A stretch of DNA of 64,000 nt from assembly GCA_948474755.1 (NCBI GenBank), contig CAOLHI010000061.1:62001-126000 (forward strand), read 5' to 3'. Origin of the DNA: Ctenosaura bakeri (lineage: Eukaryota; Chordata; Lepidosauria; Squamata; Iguanidae). The translations under genes and the position numbers were made by a program. This document shows positions 1-10,277 of this stretch, piece after piece. Numbering within the stretch: the first letter of the stretch is position 1; each line of letters starts with the position of its first letter. The notes under the pieces were generated by a model that had not been told where the DNA came from, searched no databases, and worked only from the letters and a program-made list of their open reading frames with translations.

Positions 1-374
1 CTGCCTCGATCCATATGCAGAGGCGGGATACAAAAAATAAAATAAAAAAGCTGACTCCCTTGTCATCACACCTAGGGGTCAAAATGTAGCCTTTTCGTAT
101 TATCTGAATGTTTTGCCATCCACATTAAGTCTGGGAATGGATATGGATATGGGGAACCTATTGTACACAGTTTTATTGTTGCTAGTTTAAATTGTGTAAT
201 CTTTTTGGCTCTTGCTGCTGCTAGGTTTGCCAGTATTTTAAAAACTCTTCATATTTTATTGTTGTGTTTAAAGTTAGCAGTTTTCATTTTATTGGTATTA
301 TATGGTTTTGTGCTTATCTTGAATGCTGGTCTGGGTATCTTTAGTAGAAGAGTGGGATATTGTTGCAAGTAGTA

Positions 375-542
375 CCATATTTGCTGGCGTATAAGATGCA
401 CTGGCGTATGAGACACACCCCATTTATACATCAGCAAATACTATTTGCTGGTGTATAAGACACATTTGTGTATAAGACGCACCCTATTTTGAAACAGTAT
501 TTTTCAGGGAAGAAAGTAAATCTTATATGCTAGCAAATAGGG
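375..542. mobile_element. Mariner-like MITE with TA target site
   Basis: About 168 bp bounded by imperfect inverted repeats of roughly 22 bp. The left end reads CCATATTTGCTGGCGTATAA and the right end is its near complement. TA dinucleotides flank both ends (373-374 and 543-544), the target duplication expected of Tc1/mariner elements. The motif GTATAAGA recurs inside. There is no coding capacity, so it would depend on a transposase elsewhere. Superfamily is inferred from the TA alone. Confidence 0.55.
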
Positions 543-545
543 TAA

Positions 546-1030
546 CTGAAGTAGTAGTAGTAAAGCCTATGATCCCCAGCAGCTTTCAGCACATTGGGTA
601 GTAGTATTTCTAATTAACATGAGGCTGGCATTGATTCTCTTATTTGTGAACAGTCTTCTATGGCCGTTACTTATCTTTCTTTAGAATAAGTTCCCTTCCT
701 TCCTTCCTTCCTTCCTTCCTTCCTTCCTTCCTTCCTTCCTTCCTTCCTTCCTTCCTTCTATAAAGTGGTAGGCACTGCCAGCACACCTCCCTTCTTACTT
801 ACTTTTTAAAAAAATACTTTAAAAAACTAGGAGGTTTTTCTTTTTATTCATTCTTTAGTAAACCTTTCAAAAACAGACTCAGTCTGAGGTAAGGAATACT
901 GACCTTGCCCATTCTCATTGTATGCCTTTCTTTGCCACTAAAATAACTAAGTGGTTGAACAGTGGCTTAAAACCACAAGAATACCTTCATAAAATTTGTA
1001 CTATAATTTAATTTAAGAGTCAGAAACACA
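546..1030. other. Unassigned sequence around a TTCC microsatellite
   Basis: Apart from the TTCC array at 695-758, I recognise nothing in this stretch and see no coding signal. Confidence 0.5.
695..758. repeat. (TTCC)n microsatellite
   Basis: About sixteen near-perfect tandem copies of TTCC. The purity suggests a variable-length locus. Confidence 0.97.
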
Positions 1031-1122
1031 GGGTCCTCCAGCTGTCCCAGTAGCTCCATCCCCACAGCCAATTGTGATGAATGTTGGAAAGATAGTCCAA
1101 CAACATCTGGAGAGCTGTATGA
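1031..1122. mobile_element. Truncated palindromic MITE remnant
   Basis: The two arms GGTCCTCCAGCTGT and AACAACATCTGGAGAGC face each other around a diverged centre. They resemble the better copy at 52140-52265, whose arms read GTGGCCCTCC...GGAGGGCC. It is strongly decayed. Confidence 0.35.
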
Positions 1123-1992
1123 GTTTCATCCCTGATTTAAAGTCTGTCTTATCTCTTTATTTGTCCCCTGTGGCATACAATACACATGCTTAATCACAGC
1201 ATTCCCAAACTTGATGAGTTATAAGGTAAATCTTTGCAATTTTTTTCTTTCCCTTGTGAGCAAGAATAATTTAACTATTTTTCTTCCTGCTGCATGGACA
1301 GTCCCTGAGCTGTGTAGTCTTTGATTATATATTTATTTTAGCAGAATAGTAAACAAAAAATCCACACTCAAGTTGGTTTGTTATTTTTTTTAATACAGAA
1401 GACAGTAGTTTCTGCACAGAAATGCTTTCTGCCCAGAAAATAATTTTTGTGTAAGAAATGTACAGATAACAGCATTTCTGTGAAGAAAATGGTGTTTCAA
1501 AGCAACATGTATATTTTTTGTACTAATTCCCATCTGTCCAGGATCATCTCTGTCAGCGTTTCCTAGCATTCAGGAAAATCCTTTTTCATTAGTGATCTGA
1601 ATATTTATGGGTATTCTTTCCATCTATAATATGTTAGCTAATGAAACAAAGTAAGATAGTGAAAAGGTCTTAGACATAATTATCAGCTGCTTTGGGTACA
1701 TCCTAACCAAACAAATTTCTCTATTTTTTGCTCTAGAAGGGATATTTAGAGACCAATTTTTTACACTAAAGCTGATATCTGAAACATTTTCATTATTGGC
1801 CAACAAACTTTGACATCTTCTCAGGAAATTGCTGGGTTTTGGCCCATTTTGCATGGAACTTGGTATGATTTCTTTTAGAAAAGGATTTTAGGTGCTACTG
1901 CTCAAACTTTTTCATTGAAAACATAAACAAAATAATCAACACCAATCTGGGGAACAGTGGGTAAATTTCCTAGCATCAAATAAAATACATCT
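1123..1992. other. Unassigned AT-rich sequence
   Basis: No gene seen. Around 1390-1500 there are irregular repeats of a TTCTGCACAGAAA-like motif, also seen at 45420-45620. The rest is unrecognised. Confidence 0.4.
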
Positions 1993-2208
1993 GGGCCCTT
2001 CTCACATTACACTATTATAGTGCTATTATTCCACTTTTAAGTGCCACGGCAAATTTCTATGAAATTCTGGGGTTTGTAGTTTAGTGAGGGCCAAGAGCTC
2101 TCTGGTTGAGAATTCAAAATGCTCCTCCTTGAACTGCAAATCCAAGGATTCCACACCATGAGTTAAAGTGGAATAATAGCGCTGTAACAGTGTAGTTTGA
2201 TAGGGCCC
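1993..2208. mobile_element. Foldback MITE, GGCC-TTTCC family
   Basis: A palindromic element. The left arm starts GGGCCCTTCTCAC and runs through a CTATTATTCCACTTT block; the right arm is the reverse complement and ends GGGCCC. Nearly the whole element folds on itself. It is non-coding, and relatives lie at 2343, 3588, 23873, 27566 and 41800. Confidence 0.75.
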
Positions 2209-2342
2209 TTACACAGCAGCAAAGGAGCAATTTAAAATCTTTACATTCTTTCCTTCTATAAATGCTTGTCCAAACAACCTGGTTTAACTTGCTATTAGAA
2301 GAACGGATGCCAGTGAAACACTTTAAGAAAAAGGAAGCCTAT

Positions 2343-2530
2343 GGGCCTTTCTACTCTATACTGTTTATAGTGCTATTATTCTATTTTCAACATCCTGTGG
2401 AATTCTGGGGTTTGTAGTTTACTGAGGCCAGAGAGCTCTCTGGCTGAGAATTCTAAATGCCCCTCCCTAGGATTCCATAGGATGTTGAAACTGGAATAAT
2501 AGCACTATAACAGTGTAGTCTGGAAAGGCC
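2343..2530. mobile_element. Foldback MITE, GGCC-TTTCC family
   Basis: Long inverted-repeat arms centred near 2430. The arms carry CAACATCCTGTGGAATTCTG and its complement, and the ends read GGGCCTTTC and GAAAGGCC. It lies only 134 bp from the previous copy. It is non-coding and slightly shortened in the right arm. Confidence 0.78.
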
Positions 2531-2879
2531 TTATAGCTTCTACTGCCATTGGAAAAGGTACTAGTCCTACTATCTCCTGTTTAAACATTGGTGGTATGGC
2601 TGTTAATAAACATTACAGAAATATGTTAACATGAGGGAAGAGATGTTTAGCGGTATAGTTCAACACCAATACTTTGAATTGTGGCAAGTAACAGAGTAGA
2701 AGTCAGTGTCAGGGCCCAGTTTTCCAACAAGAAGGCACATTCTGAATTCACTGTAATTTTCAAATGTGCTTTCAAGAGCTGTCTCATATATAGCACATTG
2801 TAGCAGTTTAAACACAGTCACACAGTTGTGGGATTGGGATAGCTCTGTATCTTATTACACTTTATCCTACCCCACTGTG
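2531..2879. other. Unassigned sequence
   Basis: I recognise no gene or repeat here. Confidence 0.4.
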
Positions 2880-3102
2880 TGTATGTGCCTTCAAGTTGTC
2901 TGTTGGTGTTCTCATAAATTTCATAGGGCTTTCCTAGGCAAGGAGTACTCAGAGGTGGCTTTGCCAGTTACTTCCTCTGAAATATAGCCTATAGCACCTG
3001 ATATTTTTGGTGGTCTCCTATACAAATGTTCACCAGGGGTGACCCTGTGTAGCTTCCAAAATCAGATCTGATCTGATGCCTTTAGGCTGTTTAGTATAAT
3101 TG
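2880..3102 (-). mobile_element. 5S-rRNA-derived SINE
   Basis: Read on the minus strand, positions about 2985-3102 follow a 5S rRNA gene: AGATCAGATCTGATTTTGGAAGCTACACAGGG aligns with the 5S block around CTGATCTCGGAAGCTAAGCAGGGTC, followed by a match to the 5S 3' end. The remainder (2880-2985) is a separate tail ending TTCAAGTTGTCTG in plus orientation, shared with the copy at 60515-60740. The 5S head supplies an internal RNA polymerase III promoter in this SINE class. The copy is much diverged and presumably dead. Confidence 0.72.
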
Positions 3103-3587
3103 TGCTTCAATATCCATTGCTTTAAAATCACTCCACGAGTGCATCTGAATAAGTGCAGTAATATCCAGAAAAGCTCATGGTAAAATAAATCAGTTTCTCT
3201 CAAAGCTACTGCTAGATTATTTCCTCCCATCTTTTTCTTTTCCTTTCCTTTTATGCTGAAACAGAGTAACACAGCTATCTTCCCAAAAACACTTCTGTAG
3301 TTAGTGTAGCCACTTATCAATTGATATGCATGCAGTACTTAGCTACTATTTCTAGGCAACATTGACACCAATGGCTATAGAAAATAAGCTACATTTTTAT
3401 TACAGGAGCTCTATAAGATAGCTCTTTAAGGTTGCTTGCTAAACCAAGCTAGAATAAAAAGTGGACTATCTTTACTTTTGGAACATTGAAAGAACAAAAA
3501 CGAGGCAGGGAAAACAAGAAGATTGATTCCTAAAAATATCAGTCTAAGAGAGGTTAAGACAGGTGGATAAGACATAAGAAGTTTTTA
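3103..3587. other. Unassigned sequence
   Basis: No recognised gene or repeat. The open frames here are short and look like chance. Confidence 0.4.
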
Positions 3588-3787
3588 GGACCATTCCACA
3601 CTGCGGTCATAGTGCTATTATTCCATTTCCAACATCTTGTGGATTTCTGGGGTTTGTAGTTTACTGAGGCCAAAGAGCTCCCTGGATGAGAATTCTAAAT
3701 GCTCCTCCCTAAACTGCAAATCCCAGGATTCCATAGGATGCAGAAAGTCGAATAATGTTACTATAACAGTGTAATGCAGAAATGGCC
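3588..3787. mobile_element. Foldback MITE, GGCC-TTTCC family
   Basis: The ends read GGACCATTCCACAC and AGAAATGGCC, with the shared CTATTATTCCATTTCCAAC arm and a GGGGTTTGTAGTTTACTGAG centre. Flanks TTA and TAG agree only in part as a target duplication. Confidence 0.75.
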
Positions 3788-4704
3788 TAGTTCACTGAAA
3801 CACTCGTTAACCCTGACACTGCTGCTGTTTCTAAGACACATTTCATTATTTAAACACTCAGCATTCTTGCATTTGCAACATCAACAATGCCTCCATTTTG
3901 CCTAAGTAAACACAATGGACCTCATCTTGTTGATTGCTGATTCCATTCAGAACATCCAATGACACACATGTTTCTTATGTGAGCAGGAAAACTGTAGAGA
4001 AAGGGGCAGCAAAACCACTCTCCTCCCAAAGTTGTCTTGCTCATTCTGTCTTGCAATTGCTACCAAGGTAGGAAGTCTAAAGTAAAGGGGTTCCTATACC
4101 CTTGGAGGATCTTCACATAGTTCAGAAATGTTGATTATGCAGATTTCTAAATCACATGGGAGTCATTACACACGCAGGAGTGTCCTTCTCCTGTCTTTAA
4201 AAATTATATAGATAACAGCAGTGGCAATAGCAAGGGTATAAGAAGCTGCATGACTTGAAGAGAGTGCCAAACATGGCCCTGTAGTCCCTTTTCCTACAGT
4301 TTCCCTGTTCTCAAGAATAATGAGTAAATAAAACTCTGGAATGGATGAAAAAACAAAGTGACCATTTGGTGACCATTTCCATTTGGATACCTCCACAACA
4401 ATTTTGTGTGCAGAATCCTGGCAGAATCCTAGTCCAACATTCAAACTGCCATGCTACAGTGGCTGCAAACTTCAACATTTAATCCACCCCTTTTGGCCCA
4501 TAAACATGCAAAAAAAAAAAAGCTGTGGCACTTTTGATCCCATCTTTCACAGGTTTCATTCAAATTTGGGCAACATTTTAGAATTTTGAACATTTGGCTC
4601 AATGTTATTTTCTAATCAGAACAACTATGGAGGTGACAGCAGTGGTTGTCACACCAATGAAGATTATGTACAGGGTGGGACAATGCAGAAGAAAAGTTAA
4701 CATA
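3788..4704. other. Unassigned sequence
   Basis: No gene or recognised repeat. Frames up to about 92 codons exist but have no domain-like features. Confidence 0.4.
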
Positions 4705-5160
4705 GGCCCTTTCCACACCAGCCTATTAAAACGGTGCAGAGCGACTTCCAACGCACCGTGGAGTGGACTGGGGCGGACTACTTTTTGTAGTTCCGCACCT
4801 CAGTCTGCTCCAGAGCGACTGGAACTGGTCGCACAGCGTGCTTTTTAAAAACCTCTTTTAAGAGGTTTTTAAAAAGCACGGAGCACACGACTCTGTGTTG
4901 CTCTGTCGCCACATTCCGGTGCAAATTTGCAGGCGTGCACTAATGCGTGCCTGCAGATCTGCCGGGGGTGGACTTTAGGCTGGTGAGCTTCTCCGGTTGG
5001 TGGAGAGCCTCCACCAACTGGAAGCTGCCATTTTGGATGCCGGATCAGTGTGAAGTGACGAGTTCGCACTGCTCCTCATCCCGGCGGACTCGCCCGGACG
5101 CTGAAGAAGTCCAGTGAGTCCTGTTTTTGCGCGGTTCCTTTCCCACATGCGGAAAGGGCC
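4705..5160. mobile_element. Long GGCCCTTTCC non-autonomous DNA transposon (copy A)
   Basis: Ends read GGCCCTTTCCACAC and GCGGAAAGGGCC, flanked by an exact 3-bp duplication ATA (4702-4704 and 5161-5163). The interior is GC- and CpG-rich compared with its surroundings and includes a strong hairpin around 4840-4880 (CTTTTTAAAAACCTC and its complement). Open frames inside are by-products of that composition. It is the same family as copies B to F. The 3-bp duplication would fit the PIF/Harbinger superfamily; this is inference. Confidence 0.82.
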
Positions 5161-5454
5161 ATAGCCAGCATTAGGAAACAGTGAGAATTCTAGGACTAGT
5201 ACTTATACAGTTCAAAATATGACAAAGTCAACCTTATAAAACTAGTATGCATTGTGAACTGAGCATAAATCTGTCCTAAAATTCTTCTTTGCCTTAAATA
5301 CTAATACCAGAAATTGCACTTCCTTCTGCCTTTCAAACTTTGAATTTTCCAGTGGCATGTTTAGCAAGATCACAGATGCAGAAAACCACTGAATACATAT
5401 TTCCCAATACCTGTTATCTTTGCAATGGACTTCACTGACCCAGGAGAATCATAT
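5161..5454. other. Unassigned sequence
   Basis: No gene or repeat recognised. Confidence 0.4.
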
Positions 5455-5912
5455 TGCCTCAGAACCTGAGCTCTTGCTGTTGCAGTAGTCAAGCATCATT
5501 TCCTCACAACAGCGCTCTTGCACATCATCCCACCGCAATCCCAGCAGTGCCTCTATTGGAGTGGGAGTGTGCCCCCAACATTCCCTTCCACACCCAGCTG
5601 GCTGCCTGCGAAAGAGAGTGCGAAGATCATGATCCTTCCTTTTGCACTGCAGCTAGCCTTCTTCCCATGTTGCAGTGGGGAAGGAAGCACATAATTGTGC
5701 TTCTACCCCTTCTGCATGGCCAGGGGTGACAGGAGTGCCAAGTGATTGTGGGTACTCAACAGATTTTTTTTTCTGTTAAGCAAATATCCCATGATTGCGA
5801 TGCGTGGGAATGCGCTGGCTGCAGAACAGTGATGATGTTGTGCAAAAACATGACCCATGAACCACTGCCATCATGTCCCCAATGCGGAACAGCCATGCCA
5901 TGCAGAAAGGGC
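5455..5912. mobile_element. Diverged GGCC-ended element related to 52655-53083
   Basis: The right end reads GCAGAAAGGGCT, a decayed GGAAAGGGCC terminus. Blocks such as GGGAGTGTG, CAGCTGGCTGC and GGGAAGGAAGCAC recur in the same order at 52700-52870. The left terminus is not clear. An open frame at 5454-5729 lies inside and is not taken as a gene. Confidence 0.5.
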
Positions 5913-6277
5913 TAGAGAAACAGAGCGAATGGTAGGAGGAAATAGAGGATTTTCAGACTGCTCTCTTGTGAGAGTTTCTCAGTCCTGTTAGTGATACTGC
6001 TGGTGGTGCCACCAGATAATATAGTATAATGATATGAATTTCAGAAATTTTAGGTGAGGAGTGAGGAATAAGATGCAAGATATATGTGCATAAGTGCTTG
6101 ATTAGCCAAGCTTCCCACAGAGGCAACAGCTCACCCATCACTACCAGGAACATATGGACATATCTTATTAGTATTAGGACAGTCTCATCCATTAGTCTGC
6201 AGAAGCAGAAAACTGGGAACACCCAATGAATTCTGAAGAAGAAACTGCAGACATATTGCAAAATGCTCAAAAGATGA
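5913..6277. other. Unassigned sequence
   Basis: The minus strand stays open for 143 codons (5953-6384) into the following SINE. No family is recognisable, so no gene is called. Confidence 0.35.
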
Positions 6278-6446
6278 GAGTCAGTGTGGTGTAGTGGTTT
6301 AAGCATTAGATGATGATCCTGGAGACCAGGGTTCAGTTCCCTGCTCAGCTGTGGAAACTCACTGGGTGACCTTGGGGGTGTCACAAACTCTCAGCCCCAG
6401 AAAACCCCATGATAGGGTTTTTTGTTGTGCGCCACATAACAACAAC
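6278..6446 (+). mobile_element. tRNA-derived CORE-type SINE, shortened
   Basis: It begins with a tRNA-like head (GTGGTGTAGTGGTTTAAGCA as the A-box region) and a B box GGTTCAGTTCC at 6330-6340. A MIR-like core CACTGGGTGACCTTGG follows. The middle is deleted, jumping to AAAACCCCATGATAGGG and an ACAACAAC tail. Six copies of this SINE lie in the window. Confidence 0.75.
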
Positions 6447-6612
6447 TTTGTAAAGTCGAAAGCTTTCACAGTCAGAATCCATAGGTCGTTGTGGATCCTT
6501 CAGGATCCCATGAAGATATCAGCCACAGATGCAGGCAAAATGTGAGAAACAAATACTAAAAGAACACGGCCTCAAAGCCTGGAAAACTCGTAAAAACCTA
6601 ACAACAACTTTG
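6447..6612. mobile_element. Unclassified interspersed repeat fragment
   Basis: The segment GTCGAAAGCTTTCACAGTC through ATGAAGATATCAGCCACAGA to AACACGGCC resembles a sequence I have seen widely in lizard genomes, possibly a Penelope-like 3' end. It ends in AACCTAACAACAAC. Family assignment is uncertain. Confidence 0.35.
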
Positions 6613-7352
6613 TATTATTTTGTGGTACACAACAAAAACAACAATTTTTTTTAGTAGCAAAACAATCATCTTTTTATCATCCATTAATCTGATCAACCCT
6701 TTGCCAGAATGTCTCAGAGGGCCAGTTGTGAGCCAGCCTTTATTGTTCTACTTGAGGATCCTGGCCTATACACCATCTTTTTCTTTTCTCTCTCTCTCTC
6801 TTTCTCTTTCTCTCTCCTTTCAAAGCCTTTATAAAGTGTGCTTCTCGTAATTTTTACACTCCTGTCTAAGTCTAAACTGAGACAAAGGTCAAAACTGATT
6901 TTCATGATACTTTTAGATCTATCTTGTCAATTCTTTCTCCTCAGGTGACAAAAGAAGAAGTGAGACAGGGCAAAAATTGACTGTGATCCATGAATTAGTT
7001 CATATGAACAGAAATCTATGTAGTATAAGAAATATTGCTAGAGATGTCTTCAAGGAAAATAAAAAGGATGACTGATCTGAAGTAGAATCCCTATAACTTA
7101 TATAAGTGAAAGAAAATGTCTCAAATTTGAGAAGTGATAAAATGGCAAAGACCTGGGAGGAAGATTGAGAGAAATGATTCTATGACAGAAAGTGGGGGGG
7201 GATTGCTCCATTCCAAATTCATACTCAATCAATATCTTTATTAGGATCAACTAAAATGTCACAAAATAATCAGAAGGATTTCAGTTTATCCAGGCTGGTA
7301 GAAAAGGTTATGGGGAAAAGATATGGGGGGGGGACAGTGAAGCAATGTAAAA
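6613..7352. other. Unassigned sequence with CT-rich run
   Basis: A pyrimidine run at 6777-6820 (TTTCTCTCTC...) is the only clear structure. No gene seen. Confidence 0.4.
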
Positions 7353-7785
7353 CAGGAGTTGGCAAAGTTAGGGCTGTTGGGCATAAGTGGTTCCCAGTAC
7401 CATAAACATCCTCCCCAATTTGGGAAGGTAGTTTTTTTCTTTTCATTTTATTTTTTTGCCCCAAAATTATCAATAGTGGTCTAGGAAGTGCCATTTTGCT
7501 GATATCTTTAATCCTTCTCTTCTGTGACTTCTAGAGGCCTTCATATTCTCCAACTGTCCCAATTTGGAAGGAACAGACCTTATTCATCCTCTATTGGAGG
7601 ATGAATGCTGGAGGGTATGAGACTTCTTTTGGCCTATATAAGTTTCCCTCCCCCAAAATAGAAAGTGACTGGGTCAAGAAGTCTGGTTTGAAAAAAGCCC
7701 ATACAGGGGTAAAAATGGAGCCAAACACCTGAAGTAATAAAAAGGTCATAGTCCTCATCTGGAGGCTTTGTAGGTGCAATTGGTG
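7353..7785. mobile_element. hAT-like remnant interrupted by a smaller element
   Basis: The left end CAGGAGTTGGCAAAGTT resembles the CAGGGGTYGGCAAACTT terminus of hAT elements and the copy at 20235. Internal CCCATACAGGGGTAAAAATG corresponds in inverted sense to TACATTTTCACCCCTGCATG at 20560-20580. A short unrelated element (7542-7619) sits inside. Boundaries are approximate. Confidence 0.4.
7542..7619. mobile_element. Internally deleted copy of unclassified CATATTCTCCAAC element
   Basis: It carries both ends of the family seen at 7862, 8743, 41043 and 42849: CATATTCTCCAACTGTCCCA on the left and GCTGGAGGGTATGA on the right, with only about 40 bp between. The family's inverted termini suggest a DNA transposon. 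No coding. Confidence 0.45.
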
Positions 7786-7861
7786 ATTTTGTGCCAAAAC
7801 CTGATTCTCCCTCCAAATGTAGGGAATGGGGAGGGCACTGAAAGAAGTTATAGCCCTATGG

Positions 7862-8200
7862 CATATTCTCCAACATTTCACAGATGAAAACTGGGACATG
7901 TGTGGTCGAGCAATATCAGAGCGCTATCAAGATGTCAAAAGTAATAAATGAGGAAAAACAAATAAAGATTGCTGTAGCAGTTTGCTTTGGTCTGAGCCTA
8001 CTGGGAAGGACATGACCTCACCTCCACTCTCATCTCTGTTGAGTTGACTGCAAACTACTTTTGTACTTAAAACTCAGTTTGCAGCAATTGAAGTAAAGTG
8101 AAGACAAAAAAGAAAAAGTGAAGGGGGAGACAAATAAATTGGGACATTTAAAAAGCAGATGAAAAAGTGGGATGATAGAAGATTAATCAAGACTGTCCCT
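7862..8200 (-). mobile_element. Unclassified ~340-bp repeat (CATATTCTCCAAC family)
   Basis: Minus-strand copy of the same family as 8743-9127. Shared blocks are AACATTTCACAGATGAAAAC, CTGCAAACTACTTTTG, and CAGTTTGCAGCAATTGA, ending in AATCAAGACTGTCCC. The function and superfamily are unknown to me. Confidence 0.6.
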
Positions 8201-8742
8201 CACAATTCAGTACAGCTGGAGAGTGCTCTATGGATGGGGTCCTTCAGGGAACCAGTGTGGCTTCCCAACCCCAACAGTTGTCACTTCTGTTATAAAATTT
8301 CTTGTGTATCAGACAACTCAAGACTTTTAGGGCATATATCTGAAAAAAATTCAGTTCATTACTCTATCATTTAGCATGCTATTTACACCTGAACATAAAG
8401 ACAATGCTTCTTTTTATCATTGACAAAAGAGGACCAGAAAACAGTAATTATTTTTTTGTAGTGGAAGAAAGAAAATTCTTGGGTTTTAACAAGGCAGTTA
8501 CAATGCTTATGCCTCCTTCCAAACACATCCCTGAAACCCTTCCCTACTAATTTTCTCTTGTATTCTTTGCTTAATTATAAGGAAGATCACAATGTCAAGA
8601 CCTACTTCCTTTTGTCCACAACATAACAGACAAATGGAATTGGTCACTATGGAGGTTCTTGGATGCACCTGAATTCACATAGTTAGAAACTAGAGCAATA
8701 AAAATGGAAAATTTACTCCAAAGATTTTGCACCCTCTCCCAG
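8201..8742. other. Unassigned sequence
   Basis: No gene or recognised repeat. Confidence 0.4.
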
Positions 8743-9127
8743 ATATTCTGGTTTCACAGAGACAGTCCTGATTAATCCTGTGTCATTCCACTTTTTTGGT
8801 TGCTTTCAAAATATCCCAGTTTCAATCTCCTTCTCTCATTTCCCCCTTGTATTCTATGTCGATTGCTGCAAACAGAGTTCAAAGAGCAAAAAGTAGTATG
8901 TACTTAATAATGCAGCAGAGGGGGAAAGAGAGGAAAGAGAAGAGAGGAGAGGAGGAGGAGGAGGAGGAGGAGATGGAGGTGGAATCTTTCCCCTGTCAGA
9001 AGGCTCAGGCAAAAGCAAACTGCTGCAGCCTGTCCTAGCTTGTGTGCTTCCCCATTAATATCTCCATTCTGGTGTTACATGGCTTGCTGTGCCCTAGTTT
9101 TCATCTGTGAAATGTTAGAAAGCATAT
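8743..9127 (+). mobile_element. Unclassified repeat (CATATTCTCCAAC family) with expanded GGA tract
   Basis: Plus-strand copy sharing GACAGTCCTGATTAATCC, ATTGCTGCAAACAGAGTTCA and TTTTCATCTGTGAAATGTTA with its relatives. A purine run (GAGGAGGAGG, about 8925-8975) has expanded in the middle, where relatives have a shorter A/G-rich stretch. Confidence 0.6.
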
Positions 9128-9230
9128 TTTTCTGCTATGGGCATACTATTCTTCTAATGTTCATTTAATGTTAGTGCCAAAACATTTCAGTGGAGTACCA
9201 TATTCACTCAAACATGCTATACTTGATATT

Positions 9231-9568
9231 CAGGTATCTCAGGAAACATTTGTGGGTTTAACTTTCACATATTTATTATTTGTGAGTTTCTCCAACCCTT
9301 CCCCCCATCTCAAGTAGTTCTTTTCTGGAGGAGACATTCTCTCTCACCAGAGCCCATCAGGCCATGTAGCCCTTTCAAAAACTCCCTCTGGTCCTCTTCC
9401 TCCTCCATCAGCCACTACTTGCTTAGCTAAAGATGACCACAAACCCTCCGCCTTGGCTAAGATAGGAGATGGATGAGAAAGAGGAAGCATAGGGCCACTA
9501 TGCTAACTAACCCCTTTTCTGCCTCCTTTCCCTGACCTGGTTTGGATCCTGGTTGCCGGCTTAGTACC

Positions 9569-9637
<69 letters not shown>

Positions 9638-9708
9638 TATTTTGATATCTGCAGTTTTTCCACTTTTGTACCCGTACTCTAGCCCTAGCAAATGTGGAGG
9701 GCCAACTG
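9231..9708. mobile_element. Mariner/Tigger-like MITE (diverged copy)
   Basis: It aligns over its length with 53827-54281: ACATTTGTGGGTTTAACTTT, CTCCTCCATCAGCC, CCCTGACCTGGTTTG, TTTTTCCACTTTTG and the end AATGTGGAGGGCCAACTG. The left terminus has lost the CGGCCCTCC motif. A long CT/CA microsatellite sits where the other copy has a C run. No transposase remains. Confidence 0.7.
9571..9638. repeat. Compound (CT)n(CA)n microsatellite
   Basis: About 22 CT units followed by about 11 CA units, inside the mariner-like MITE. The arginine/glutamate-rich frame on the minus strand is a translation of this tract. Confidence 0.95.
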
Positions 9709-10277
9709 AAAATGGCCACCGCCCTCTTCAGAGCTGAGGGACATCTTGCCTAACCACTGAGTAGGCCCATTCAGTAGGCCTGGAGGGGTTACCAAGTTGG
9801 TATTAACAAGCAGTGATAAAATGTTTTCTTGTCACCAAACATTTTCTGGTTCCCTTCCCTTTCAATATTTCAGAAGTAAATTTGCATTAACAAGTTAAAG
9901 GCCTTTTTAAAAAAAAGGAGGGGGTCCATATCAGATATCAGTAGTGCCCCTCGCTGGATGCTGGTCCCTGGTATCTGCCCTAGAATGCTAGATACTGATC
10001 CTAGATGTTGATAAATTCATAGTATTTAGTGACAACATTGTAAATTCAGGAATTCATGTTTACAGCCATTGCCTCATTTCCACAACTGAAAGAGCCTCCC
10101 CAAACCTACTTAGGGGTCAGGAAGACCCATCAACAGAAGGATTTCCAAGGCACTGGGGAGCAGGTTGTGAGTAAAAAGTATCCAGCCTTCTTGTGACAGC
10201 TAGGTGCTTTGCAACAGGCAGCACATGCCCTAACACAGCTGCTAGTTACAAAGTATCTCACTGCCAGGAGAAGGCTC
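9709..10277. other. Unassigned sequence
   Basis: No gene or repeat recognised. Confidence 0.4.

Noticed and set aside
375..542. CRISPR-like spaced repeats (GTATAAGA units)
   Set aside because: Units are short, irregular and lie within inverted transposon ends; the window is vertebrate-like.
2766..2987. Cys/Ser-rich small frame
   Set aside because: It overlaps the tail of the 5S-derived SINE.
5953..6384. 143-codon minus-strand open frame
   Set aside because: It runs into the SINE at 6278 and shows no domain-like pattern.
9457..9663. Arg/Glu-repeat protein
   Set aside because: It is a translation of the (CT)n microsatellite.
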